NCBI GenBank assembly: GCA_001662425.1
Contig: BDDC01001021.1
Location: forward strand, 2,662-34,075
DNA from: Chlamydomonas sphaeroides
Lineage: Eukaryota > Chlorophyta > Chlorophyceae > Chlamydomonadales > Chlamydomonadaceae
Length of the DNA: 31,414 nucleotides
Direction: 5' to 3'
This document shows positions 22,229 through 31,414 of this stretch, one piece after another. A model generated the notes under the pieces. The model was not told where the DNA came from and searched no databases. It saw only the letters and a list, made by a program, of their open reading frames with translations. A program made the translations under genes and the position numbers. Every line of letters starts with the position of its first letter. The stretch's first letter is position 1.

Positions 22229-22446
22229 GCAGCTTGGCGCAGTGGGGTAAGGGCATGGAAGCGGGTTAGGGGCCTTATGTGGGGGGTGGCGCGGCGGGCG
22301 GGCCGCACGCAGTCGAGCGCCCTGCGCTGGCGCACGGCAGGACTGGGAGCAGATTGGGGTACTTCAGAGACATAGGCAACGTGCTTCGCTTAGAGCGAAA
22401 GGCACCGACGGAGCGCACAGCGCTGGCGAGTGGTGGCGCGGCGGCG

Positions 22447-22486
22447 ATGCTGTCAAGGCGGCTGCTATGCTGTCAAGGCGGCTGCT
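22447..22486. repeat. Perfect 20-bp tandem duplication
   Basis: The unit ATGCTGTCAAGGCGGCTGCT occurs twice without a gap, at 22447-22466 and 22467-22486, about 220 bases beyond the OB-fold stop codon. Being perfect, it is probably a recent slippage event. Confidence 0.9.
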
Positions 22487-23078
22487 GTGAGCCAGCCCGG
22501 CCGGCGGCAACTACGGCGGAGGGCCGTGAAGAGTGGCGCACTACGACAGCCTGGCTGTGCCGTGACGGCCGTGAGGATATAACCAGGTGCAGAGGGCAGG
22601 CGGGACGTGCTGTGTAGCTCACGCTGGCGTATGCGTGGCGACTAACCAGCGCTGGCGTGAAGGGCCAATGGGGGCGGTTGCTGTCTGGTGCGTGCGTACC
22701 GGTAGAATGCATGGCGCCGTGCCGGCCGGTGTATGACTGTTGACGATACTTTGACTGCATTGTACGGCTTGATCGGACAGAGTGTCACTCGGTGATGCAT
22801 GTGAGAACATGGCGCATGATATGTCCCCCTCGCCAAGTGTTCGTGATCGTGGAAGCTCCAAACGGCAGCTCGCTAGCAAAGTATCCGGCAAGCGGGGGCA
22901 GCGGCCAGGTTGGCGCCTAGCACCTGCGAGCGCCAGCACGAACGGGCCAACGTGGGAAGATGGCTACTACATGACGCCCTCACATGGGTAGACCATGCGT
23001 ACGCGACCAGGAAATTGTGCGTTCGTCAGTCCAACGGGCTCTAATTGATGGTGCCCTTGCACAGATGCCACTCCCGAA

Positions 23079-23092
23079 GCAAGCATGCTTGC
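23079..23092. repeat. 14-bp perfect palindrome GCAAGCATGCTTGC
   Basis: A self-complementary 14-base site with no loop, in the convergent spacer about 470 bases past the RRN3 stop. It could be a protein-binding site or chance; no partner copy was noticed. Confidence 0.5.
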
Positions 23093-23558
23093 ATGCTCAG
23101 CAACACTTGCCAGAACCGTCCAGCACTTGCCACAGCCTTCTAGTGTCTCTCAGCTCCACCCTGGCAGGTCCTATCAAAAGGCAATGCACACTGGGAACCC
23201 AGCCTAGGTTTGACATCTGCCCCAAACTACCCCCAACCCTGCCCCAACCTAGCAATCTACGCACGTGCCCTTGAGCGCACGCCGATGCCAAGTCACCTGA
23301 GCCAATTGCGGCATCCAGAAGCGGCACGCACCACCCTGCGCACACACGCTAACGTCGCACAAAACCGCACGCCAGCACTCTGCTCGTCCCTGTTCCCGTC
23401 CCCGCTAGCCATGTCTGCCGCTCTGCTCTGCCGCTCTCAGTCCCTCCCATAACCGGACTGCCAAACTCTATTCTCGCAGTCACCCACCCACACGCTCAGT
23501 ACTCACAGCAAGCCCCACGTCCGTCGAGCTAGCTCATCCCAAATCCCTCCCAACTACA

Positions 23559-26500
23559 TCACCGCCGCCCGTGCAGCATCTGCGGCACGTGCGACATGAA
23601 GTGTCCCACCGGCGTCCCCAGCGACATGGGGCACGCGCCGCTGCCGCCCGGCGGCGACGTGCCTAGCGGGTTGCTCACCAGCATCGACATGCCCCCCTCG
23701 TACGGCGACTGTCCATACGGCGACATGGCGCCGTCGCCATGGCTGGCCGTCTCCGTGCTCGCGTACGACATGTACGACGTGCCCATCAGCATGCCCGAGT
23801 CGCCGCCGCGCCCACGGCCGTGCGGCCGGTGCGCGCCACGCGAGCCGACCGAGCCGTGGTGGTGGCCGTGGTGGTGGCCGTGGTGGTGGCCGTGGCCGTG
23901 GCCGTGGTGGGGTCGCAGGGGCTTGGGCGGCTTGCTGGCGTGCATGCGCGAGGAGGGATCGTGCAGCACGGCGTCGCCCGGCAGCGAGCGTCCCACCAGG
24001 TCCTCGTCCGCGTCGCTGTCGTCCTCGCCCTCGTCGTCGCTGCTGCTGCTCTCGCTGCTCTCGCTCAGCTCCTGGTCGCCGCCGTCTGCGAGCAGGCAAA
24101 GGGAAGTCCGCAGCGGGCGGAGGCCTCAGCGCCAGTACCCACACACCGCGGACAGCCCTGGCTCTACTGTCGCACGCTACGGCTCCTGCCTGCTTCCCCG
24201 CCCCGTCCCATCACCGCGCGGCCGCCCGGTTTACGGACCTGTCTGCCTGGCCGAGGCCCCAACAACGAACCCACCCTCGCCGCCCCCTCGCCACCCCAGC
24301 CGCCCCCCACCTTCGCTGTCGGCATGCGGCCCCGGCTCGTCGCCGTCGTCATCGCTGCTGTCAACGTCGTCCTCCGCCGCCTCCGCCTCCGCGACGGCAG
24401 CCGCCGCGGCCGCAGCCAGCGGGTGGCCGTGCCGCCACCGCACGTAGTTTTGCTTCAGCTCCAGGAAGCGGCTCGAGCGCTGCACCCGGCAGGGGGCAGG
24501 CGACACAGGGACAGGTGCCCAGGCGGTTGGTGTACTGCTGCGGGCGCCCATGGCACACCCCCGTCGGCCCTCATTCCTGCCTGACAGCCCTTCCACCCAC
24601 TACGCCCCGTGTGTTGTCCCCACCTGCAGGAGGTAGGGGTCGAAGGGGAAGAACATCTCCAGCGGCCGCTGGCACCGGCTGGCTGAGCCCGCCGCCGCCG
24701 CCGTCGCCGCCAGCAGCGGCCGACAGTCGACGATGCCCAGCGACGCCGCCTGGTGCGCAAACTCGGCCGCCACCGATGGCAGCACCACCGCCAGCGGCTG
24801 CAGCCGGTGCTGCAGCACCCGCTGCACCGGGCCGCGCACCAGCGCCACCAGCGCCTCCGCCAGCTGCCGCCGCTCGCCGCTCAGCTCAGGCGCCGGCGGC
24901 ACAGTTGCCGGGTCGCCCGCCGTAGCGGCGGCGCCGCCGGCCGACGATGGCAGGTGCAGCGGCCCCACCAGGGGCTGCATGTGGTAGCACAGCACGTACA
25001 GCACGCCCTGCACTGCCGCGTACAGCACCTGGTGCCGCTGCGCCAGCGAGGTTGCCTCGCCCTCGGCCGACAACCCCGCAAAGGGCGACGCGTCGTCCAC
25101 GGCGGCGCTGCCGCGGGCGCCGGACAGTGAGGCAGCGCGCGAGGGCGGCGCGGGGCCGCCGGCTGCGGCGCCCTGGCTGTCGCAGTAGTTGGCGCAGAAG
25201 GCCGCTAGCTCCTGGAGCGTGCGGACCACGAGGGCCTCGGGCAGGAAGGCGGCGCGCGCGAGGAAGGACGCGAGGTAGGCGGCGCAGGCGCAGCGCGTGA
25301 TGGGCGGCTGCCGGCTGTCGCGCAGGCGCGAGGTGAGCAGGCGCAGCAGGCTGCCGCAGCAGTGGCTGGGGTTGCTGCGCGCGGCGTAGAAGACGAGGAA
25401 CTGCGTGAACTTGGAGCGGTGGGTGTTGAGGATGGTGCGCTCAAAGGCGCACAGCAGCGTGTCCCACAGGTGCCGCATGTCGCCTGCGACAGTGGGGTTG
25501 CGACAAGGGCCACGGCGCGCGTCAGCGAGAGGGCGTGTGCTACGGCTACGCGCCGTGACGCTGCGCTGTGCATTGCCAACCCAGTCCCCTGCGGCCACTC
25601 CGCCCGGGCCTCGCCCTCCTGCTGCTGCCGCGGCGCCTCACCCGAGCCGATGCGCTTGTGGAGGTGCTCGAACGCCAGCTCCATCATGCTGTCCAGCTTG
25701 TTGGCCATCTCGTCCACAGGAGCCCGCGAGGCCGGCGCCTGCGCGGCTGCAGCCGCCGCCGCCGCGCCGCCCGCTGCCGCGCCCGTGGCCTGGCCCTCCC
25801 AGCCGCCGCGGCCGTTCGCTGCGGCGCCCTGGCGCAGCGCCATCACGGCCTGGCGCTGCGCAGCCTCCTCGGGCCCCGCGTTGATGTCCAGCTCGCTCGC
25901 CAGCATGCCCTCCAGCTCGAATATGTCCTCCGTGGCCACCGCCTCGGGCTCCTCCGCCTCCTCCTCGCCTGCCGGGGGGCAAGCAGGGCGCAGAGGGGGC
26001 GGGGCGCGGGCGCCGGAGCGGAGGCATGAGCGGGCACGTGACGGAGATGTTGGGGCCAGACGCTGTCAGAGCCTGGGCCCGCAAGAGTCAACCGTCCCAG
26101 CACGCCGGCGTACACAGGCGCCAACATACAAGCTAGACTGGCGCGCAGCGAAACGCATCCGGCAGGAGCGCGGCGTCGGGGCCTAGCACTTCGTTGCAGC
26201 CGAACAGCCCCACGTGAAGCGTGTCGCGCCATACCGCATCGTATGCTTAATCGAGTCCATTCCATGGCGGCGTCCAGTCTGCGGTTCATGCTGCCGCCGC
26301 GTGGGTTGCAGCTCGCTGCCAGTGCTAGTATCGTGTGCTAGCTAGCGCGGGGCTAGCTGGCGAGAAGAGGAGGGCTGGCGAAATGGGCTGCGTGCGCTCC
26401 TGCCGCTAGCTACGGCCTTGGCTTAGAAGAAGCCTCGCCGGCCTGGCACTGCGCCTGCCAGCATGGCGGCTGGCAGCTGTGCCGGCGATGCGCTGTTGTG

Positions 26501-28470
26501 CTGCGGCGGGGGCCGCGGCCACCGCGCCGCAGCCGTCGTCGCGGCAGCGCCGCCCTCCGCTGATGGCTGGCTGGCAGCCATGTGCTGGCTGGCGGCCTCC
26601 GCTGCTGCGTAGGACCATGCCGAGCGCGGTCGGATGCGCGCAACGACACGGGCCCTTACGTGGAGTAAGGGCCCATCCGCCCTGCGCTGTGCGGAAACTG
26701 AGCGTGTGATAATCGCCGCGTGTTTTGGTTCCAGGCGCGTCCTTGCCATCATCTGAGTCTATCGCTGAAGCCGTCGAGCAAGCACGCCCTGCATCGGAGC
26801 CGCGGGCCGCCACCTGGGCGGCCCGGGCGCTCGCTGCCACCGCAGCTGGCCTTCTGGGTGCGATATTCGAGCTGCGAATATCGCACACACGCACACACCC
26901 TTCTGCAACACAAAAATGAGGAGAAGGCTTTAACAGTACACATCAGTACGGTAGCTACATAGGACAGAATCGCAGACATAGCTACGAAACGTGCTGCTCC
27001 GCTGCTTGTAGCGTGCGTCTGACCAAGGCGCGCGGCGCCCAAAGGCTCAGGCGGCCTCGGCAACCCTGGCTCTGCATGCGGCGCCCTGCCGGACCACCCC
27101 AGCCACCACCCCTCATGGCGGATGAGTAGGCAAGCCGCCGGCTGGTGATGGTCACGGGGTGCGCATCGGACCGCGTCTGTCGAGGCTGACCGCTGGTCAC
27201 ACCTTGCGGCACCGTACGCGGTGCCACTCGCTCTGAGGGGCTGTTCGGAGGGCCTACGCTGTGCTTTGGTTCCGGCCCCGCGCACCAAACTTCCGGCCCC
27301 TCTCGACGCAGCGCCAAGCCCTCTGTTTTGAACCCCCGTTCGCGGGCCCCTGGCCTCCCACCTGTGGGCACGTCCACGATGTCCTCCCACTTGATCTCCA
27401 CGTCCAGGCTCAACAGGTGCTCCACCGCCGCCGTCAGCAGCGCCTCGCGGATGGGCGCGCCCGCCCGGTCCTCCGCCAGCCGGAAGAGCGCGCTGAGGTA
27501 GAGGCACTGCGTGTTACGGTCACGCAGCTTGTGGGGCATCTGAGCGACCACCAGCGGCAGCAGGCTGCTGGGCGCGGTGGGGATGAGCGCGAGCAGGCGG
27601 GACAGCGCGGCGAGGAGGGCGGACTGCACGGCGAGGGCCTGCTCGGAGGGGCGCCAGGGGCCGTGCGGGTCCTGGGACGGGTCGGCCGGGTTGGGCGGCG
27701 CGGGCGGCGGTGTGAAAGAGTAGACGATGAGCTGCAGGCAGGTGTGGGTGAAGGCCGAGTTGGCGACAACGAGGTTGCGCGTGAAGTCGAGCACGCCGGC
27801 GACCACGGACTGCAGGGTCGGGGTGGGAACACGGGCAGCGGGAGGATGGGTTGGGGTGGTATGTTGGGGGGTGTGCAGCAGGGCTGCGCGCAGGTTGGCG
27901 GAGACCCCGCTCGACGCCCCTGGGGCCGCGGCAAGTCAGGGCGGGGCGACCCCTCACCTGGTGCATGCCCCAAAGCTTCATCCCCAGGATGTCGGACACG
28001 AGCGTCTCGTGGAGCCGCTCCCGGATGGACGAGACGTTTGCCGTGACCGAGTGCAGCAGCGTGGTGAGCTGCAGCACGGCCTCCTCGTTGTCCGGCTCCC
28101 CCTCAACCTTCCGCTTGCATTCTTTCAGGAGTGCTGTCAGCCTGCGCGGCGGCAGCCAACCGGGCAGCCAGCTGTTGGTTTGAGGTAGGGCGGCGGCCGC
28201 GATTCTCGACGATACATCGCCGGCGACCCGGGCCCAAGCCCGACGCGGAGCCATCTACCAGCACAGATGTGAGCCCTGGCTCTCTTGTAGAGCAATCGAA
28301 GCGTGCGCAGCAGCCTCGCACTTACTCTTCATAGCTCGCGTTGCGTTTCAGCAGCGCCTCCGCGACGAAGCTCGATAGCTCCGCGTTCACTATACAGGCA
28401 AGCGCAACGTTCAGTGTCCTTCTTCAGCAGCCCTAGCCAAAACTTGTTTCTTACCAGCTGGCCGCGCCAT
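23559..28470 (-). CDS. RRN3: RNA polymerase I-specific transcription initiation factor RRN3 (TIF-IA)
   Basis: RRN3 binds RNA polymerase I and bridges it to the rDNA promoter factors, so it sets rRNA synthesis to growth state in the nucleolus. Eight exons: 28470-28455, 28389-28326, 28141-27958, 27809-27362, 25968-25642, 25483-24624, 24479-24311 and 24085-23559, giving about 864 residues with all phases matching. Clear family stretches are LDVEIKWEDIVDV, NKLDSMMELAFEHLHKRI, THRSKFTQFLVFYAARSNP, AYLASFLARAAFLPEALV and FFPFDPYLLQRSSRFLE. The protein is longer than human (about 650) or Arabidopsis RRN3 because of an Ala-rich insert near residue 290, an acidic Ser/Asp/Glu region around 650-720, and a His/Gly-rich run (HGHGHHHGHHHGHHHG) near 755-770. 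The first exon is only 16 bases (MARPA), so the start is the least certain part. The gene is divergent from the FLASH-like gene, with 349 bases between their ATGs. Confidence 0.9.
23851..23916 (-). repeat. His/Gly coding repeat in RRN3 C-terminal region
   Basis: On the plus strand the unit CCGTGGTGGTGG/CCGTGG recurs; the minus strand encodes alternating HG, HHG and HHHG units. It lies downstream of the acidic segment, in a part of RRN3 that is poorly conserved. A His-rich tract of this kind can bind metal, but it may be only trinucleotide expansion. Confidence 0.8.
26650..26674. repeat. Perfect 10-bp inverted repeat, 5-base loop, in RRN3 intron
   Basis: Arms 26650-26659 (GGGCCCTTAC) and 26665-26674 (GTAAGGGCCC) flank the loop GTGGA. 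As RNA it would fold into a stable hairpin on either strand. Confidence 0.9.
26858..26886. repeat. Perfect 12-bp inverted repeat, 5-base loop, in RRN3 intron
   Basis: Arms 26858-26869 (GTGCGATATTCG) and 26875-26886 (CGAATATCGCAC) flank the loop AGCTG. It is followed by a CA-rich stretch. It lies about 180 bases from the other hairpin in the same intron. Confidence 0.9.
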
Positions 28471-28819
28471 CCGCCAAGCACTGCCACTGACGGCGGCGGC
28501 TTTCCGTCAGCAGGTATAAGCCGAGTGCAGGGACGGGATTAAAATGCGCGAAGCGAAAGCGAGATGTTCTACTTTAGTTGCGACGGTATGTTGCCGTGCC
28601 CTGGGTGACAGGTACGTTGGCGATGATGTGTGATGTGGGCACAATAGCGTCAGTGTCGCGAGGCCGAACGCCGAAGTTAGTCGGGGGGTCTGCATGGTGT
28701 CTGGTCGGCTTGGGTACGTGCGACATGCCACGCACAGCTGAATTGTCTAAGGCATACAGAACTACAATCATATCACAGTTCACTTGACCTTTGGCGCATA
28801 CGCGCCAGTTGTTCCGGTC
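28471..28819. promoter_or_regulatory. Short divergent promoter region between RRN3 and the FLASH-like gene
   Basis: The 349 bases between the two start codons carry no coding signal and are less GC-rich than the genes. Close to the RRN3 start is an inverted pair TGACGG...CCGTCA (about 28488-28509), whose arms resemble a CRE/TGACG core. GTATAAG lies near 28512-28518 on the plus strand, about 300 bases before the FLASH-like ATG, so its role is unclear. Shared control of the two genes is an inference from spacing. Confidence 0.4.
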
Positions 28820-30753
28820 ATGGAAGAGGACCTGTACGCTGGCGTGGCGGAGGCGGCACCTGAAGGTGCGCAGTACGCAGGGTGTGCAGCAGCAGGCGGG
28901 AGGTGGTGCAGCCCCTGTTCCAATACCCGCGACCATCCTACCTCCCGCCTTCGCCTCCTCAGCCGCCCCGGACGCCAGCCTGTACGAGGGCCTGTTTGAG
29001 GGGGCGTCCGCTGCCGGTGGCGAGCACGAGCAGTATCTGCAGCACAAGGTCGACGAGGTGCGGCTCGACGGGACCAGCTTCGCCCCACACCAATGGTGCA
29101 GTGTGTTCTAGAATCTGGCACCGCGCCAGGGCCACGGCGGGTCTACCCGCCTCTCTTGCGGGCGACGCACACCTGGCACGGGGCCTCGAACTCAATCCCT
29201 GGGCAGGCCCGGGTAGTGCCATATCGTCGTGTCAGCCCTCCTGCAAAGCCCGCTGTGTGCCCCTGCGGCGCCGCAGCTTGAGGAGCAGCTGCGCGAAAGC
29301 CGGCGAGAGGCGCGGGCGCTCCGCGGGCAGCTGGCGGCACGGGACCAGCAGGTAGGGCCGGTGCCAGGCGCCAACAGGCGGAGCGGCGCTGGATGGCTGC
29401 CCTTGCACTTCGCGCCAGGGCCCGCACTCACCTTGTTGGCCCCTAGTTGCCCCCGCCGCCGTCCTTGCTCTGCACTGCCGCCCCCGCAACGCCTCCGCCA
29501 GGCCATCGGCCCCTCCCCCCACCACGCATGCACGCGCCTCTCCTCTACCGCTGCCCTGACGCTGCTAACCTCCCTACAGCGGTCCTGTGGCCGTCCTCGT
29601 GCCGCGCACACCACACCGCCCGATGCTTGCCCCACCCTCCGCCTGCGCACCCACTGCCGGGTCCCCAGCGCCCGGACCCACAGCCCGGGACCCTAGCCAA
29701 CTCTTCACCCAGCCTTCCTGCCGCGCTCCGCCCGCCCAATAGCCTAGCCGCCCCACCATTCTGCCACCCTCCCCCGCCACTCAGTCGCGATGCTGCTGCT
29801 ACTGCTGCGTACCAGCTGGTGTCGGGGAACGCATCGCGGCCGCAGCCCGTACTGAGCCCGCGCTCCCCCGATCCGCCCCTGCCCGCCGGCCTTCCGGCAT
29901 GCAGCGCAGTCAGCGTGGCCGCACGACCCCTTGCCGCCCTTGCCCGCCCTTCCGCCGCATCCCGTCCCCTCCCGCCAGCTGGCCGAGGTTAGCGGCGAGC
30001 GGGACGTGCTGCTCATCAACATCAGCTCCCTCTACAACACCGCCAAGGAGGAGGTCGGCCGTAAGCAGGTGCGGGCTGGTGCACATCTCAGCATGGCCAT
30101 TCCGTGCCCAGGCTAGGCTTCTAGTAGACCCACACAGCAGCTTCCAATCTCCACCTGCATGTGTCCTTGGGCATGATGCAACCAAGGGACTCGATGTGCG
30201 TCAGCGGCCCCTGCACCTGCCCCTTGCCCCTGCCCCGCAGGCCGAGATCGTCACCCTGCGGCAGGACCTGGCGGCGGCGCGGCAGTCGGTGGCGGCGGGG
30301 CAGCCCCCCCAGCCCCCGCAGCGGCCCACCGGCTTTTACATGCCGCCGCGGGAGGAGTGGAGAGAGCGGGGAGAGCGGGGAGAGCGGGGAGCAGCAGCAG
30401 GAGGATGGCCAGCGGAGGATGGCGGTGGGGGCGGGGGCGCTCTGCCGCCGCCTCCGCGCTGGGGCCGGGACGGCAGCGCAGGGCCGGCGGAGCGGAGCGG
30501 CGAGGAGCGGTACGGCGGCGGGGGACCGGGCGGGGGCGGCTTCGCCAAGCGGGCGCGGACTAGTGGCAGCGAGGAGCGGGGTTCTTCGGGGCGGTCGGTG
30601 AGCCCAGATGGCGCGCTGCAGGGGCGGGAGGGGAGCGACCCCGCGGCGGCGCGGCCGCTGCAAGGGTATGATGGTAGGGGCGGCGGGCGGCCGGAGTACG
30701 GGGAACGATACGGGTCGGGCGGCGGGGGGTACCGGGAACCAGGGCGGCGGTAG
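28820..30753 (+). CDS. FLASH (CASP8AP2)-like coiled-coil protein, candidate histone pre-mRNA processing factor
   Basis: Five exons, 28820-28865, 28963-29057, 29277-29351, 29979-30068 and 30241-30753, give 272 residues with phases that match throughout. Residues 1-30 carry two Leu-Tyr motifs, EEDLYAGV and ASLYEGLFEG. Residues about 36-120 form one long coiled coil assembled across four exons: HEQYLQHKVDELEEQL, then ERDVLLINISSLYNTAKEEV, then GRKQAEIVTLRQDL. The N-terminus of animal FLASH has the same order: DIYAGL and LDLYEEI motifs, then a coiled coil containing [20 protein letters not shown]. In animals that part binds Lsm11 of U7 snRNP and recruits the histone cleavage complex. The rest (about 125-272) is Gly/Arg/Ser-rich with a KRAR basic patch and would be disordered and nuclear. 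The C-terminal SANT-like part of animal FLASH is absent. The start is the first ATG in frame. The gene model is firm; the FLASH assignment is from recall and moderate. Confidence 0.72.
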
Positions 30754-31199
30754 GGCGGCGAGGGCGCGTATGCGCGGCTGGCAGGGGGCGGGATGCGGGA
30801 GGGAAGCTGAGCACGAGGCCGCTGGCCAGCTGCTTGCAGGGTGTACTGTAGGGCGAGATGGCCAGGACCAGGATGTTTGCCCGCTAACTTACCGATTGTA
30901 GGTTGAGTTTTACTCTTAAGCCGTGCTAGAGCCTGACGGGTTCTCCTCAACGCTCGAGTCAGCCGTGACTAGGGTGCCGTCCAGATGTCCTTGTGGTGTT
31001 CTGACTACCCTAATGCCAACTGCGGGTGATGATTGGCTACAAAGCTGTGCTGTGCTAATGCGTCGCAACGCGCCCAGCCAAAATGCATTTCAAGGCGAGG
31101 ATGGCTATTGCAAACGCGAAAATCGGGACCAGCCTCTGTATGAGCAGAGAGAGACAAACGCTACTGCAGCGTGGCTAGCGTCAGCCCGCCCGCACAAGC
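30754..31199. other. Intergenic region: 3' end of the FLASH-like gene and upstream region of the edge gene
   Basis: No gene was recognised. The frames are short and composition changes from very GC-rich to mixed near 30900. The final part should hold the 5' region of the gene starting at 31200. No clear TATA box or TGTAA was found. Confidence 0.4.
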
Positions 31200-31414
31200 A
31201 TGCGTAGGCGTCGGGGCCGTGCTGAAGCGCAGCACAGCTCGCTTGCCGAGCTGCTCTGCGTGGGAGTCGTGCTGGTGGTAATGTTTTGTGGCGTCGCGGA
31301 GACCTTTCCAAACGTGCCGCTCCCCGCCGCGCCACCGCGCCATCCAGACCCTCAAGGCGTACCCGGCCCCTTTCCTCCGTTTACACCCGTGGACGGACCT
31401 CACCTTTCACGTGC
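31200..31414 (+). CDS. Probable type II membrane protein, N-terminus only (open at right edge)
   Basis: From ATG 31200 the frame stays open for 71 codons to the window edge. It starts MRRRRGRAEAQ, then has a single hydrophobic segment, LLCVGVVLVVMFCGVA (about residues 18-33), then a Pro-rich stem ending FPPFTPVDGPHLSR. A short basic cytosolic tail, one signal anchor and a Pro-rich stem are the layout of Golgi type II proteins such as glycosyltransferases, but no catalytic part is visible, so the family is unknown. It could also be a chance frame. A splice donor may lie in the last bases (CACGTGC). Confidence 0.45.
   Translation, partial: MRRRRGRAEAQHSSLAELLCVGVVLVVMFCGVAETFPNVPLPAAPPRHPDPQGVPGPFPPFTPVDGPHLSR

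Larger units (their letters stand above)
22229..23558. other. Convergent intergenic spacer (3' regions of the OB-fold gene and RRN3)
   Basis: No gene was found in these 1330 bases. Open frames here are short, lack family resemblance and have no splice-supported extension. The spacer holds a 20-base perfect tandem duplication (22447-22486) and a 14-base palindrome (23079-23092), and should contain both polyadenylation sites. I did not find a clear TGTAA, the usual green-algal polyadenylation signal, on either strand. Confidence 0.5.
25969..27361 (-). other. Large RRN3 intron (1.39 kb) with two perfect hairpins
   Basis: This is the largest intron in the window by far; most others are 60-300 bases. 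The flanking exons join in phase 1 to give DVPTG-EEEAEEPEA, so no exon is needed inside. It contains short open frames on both strands without family resemblance. A patch DSDDGKDAPG near 26720-26765 looks acidic and RRN3-like but has no donor. Two perfect inverted repeats lie at 26650-26674 and 26858-26886. Confidence 0.6.

Noticed and set aside
22229..23558. A small gene in the convergent spacer
   Set aside because: Open frames of 60-110 codons on both strands show no family resemblance and no splice-linked partners.
26720..26770. Possible acidic exon DSDDGKDAPG in the large RRN3 intron
   Set aside because: It has an acceptor-like AG but no GT or GC donor downstream in the needed phase, and the flanking exons already join in phase without it.
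28820..30753. Histone-type 3' stem-loop near the FLASH-like gene
   Set aside because: I looked for the conserved short stem with a pyrimidine loop followed by a purine-rich element and saw none. The gene itself is not a histone gene, so none is expected.
31105..31403. Minus-strand open frames of 76 and 80 codons at the right edge
   Set aside because: They overlap the plus-strand frame from 31200, have no recognisable motif or hydrophobic segment, and look like antisense shadows.

Overview
The window looks like nuclear DNA of a green alga (Chlorophyta). GC is very high in the coding parts, genes are cut by many short introns with strong GT/AG signals (often GTGAGG, GTGCGG or GTGGGG donors and C-rich tracts before CAG), low-complexity Ala/Gly/Ser/Pro insertions are common, and the recognisable proteins are eukaryotic with plant-like relatives. 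I cannot name the species. All exon models were worked out by hand from splice signals, reading phase and family resemblance; nothing was aligned by computer.

Layout. (1) 1-20896, minus strand: one very large gene for a 1,3-beta-glucan (callose) synthase of the GT48/GSL/FKS family. It has about 57 exons and 9.3 kb of coding sequence in the window, and runs off the left edge inside the C-terminal membrane region. (2) 21371-22228, plus strand: a four-exon gene for a small OB-fold protein of the plant At4g28440-like single-strand-binding family. (3) 23559-28470, minus strand: an eight-exon gene for RRN3/TIF-IA, the RNA polymerase I initiation factor. (4) 28820-30753, plus strand: a five-exon gene for a 272-residue coiled-coil protein whose N-terminus resembles animal FLASH (CASP8AP2), the histone pre-mRNA 3'-end processing factor. 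(5) 31200 to the right edge, plus strand: the N-terminus of a probable type II membrane protein. Genes 1/2 and 3/4 are divergent pairs with about 470 and 350 bases between start codons. Genes 2 and 3 converge on a 1.3-kb spacer.

How they fit together. The glucan synthase makes a wall or septum polymer at a membrane. It carries two very large additions beyond the family core: an N-terminal disordered region of about 730 residues and a central insertion of about 835 residues between the first membrane bundle and the catalytic region. The central insertion holds a repeated (I/L)F..R(R/H)S.A.G motif, a triplicated GDKSM motif and at least six RRxS basophilic kinase sites, so it looks like a large phospho-regulatory platform. 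RRN3 and the FLASH-like protein would serve rRNA transcription and replication-dependent histone mRNA maturation, both tied to growth and S phase, and they share a short divergent promoter region.

The strongest leads are the FLASH-like gene, the regulatory insertion in the glucan synthase, its four GC-AG introns, and three perfect hairpins inside introns.
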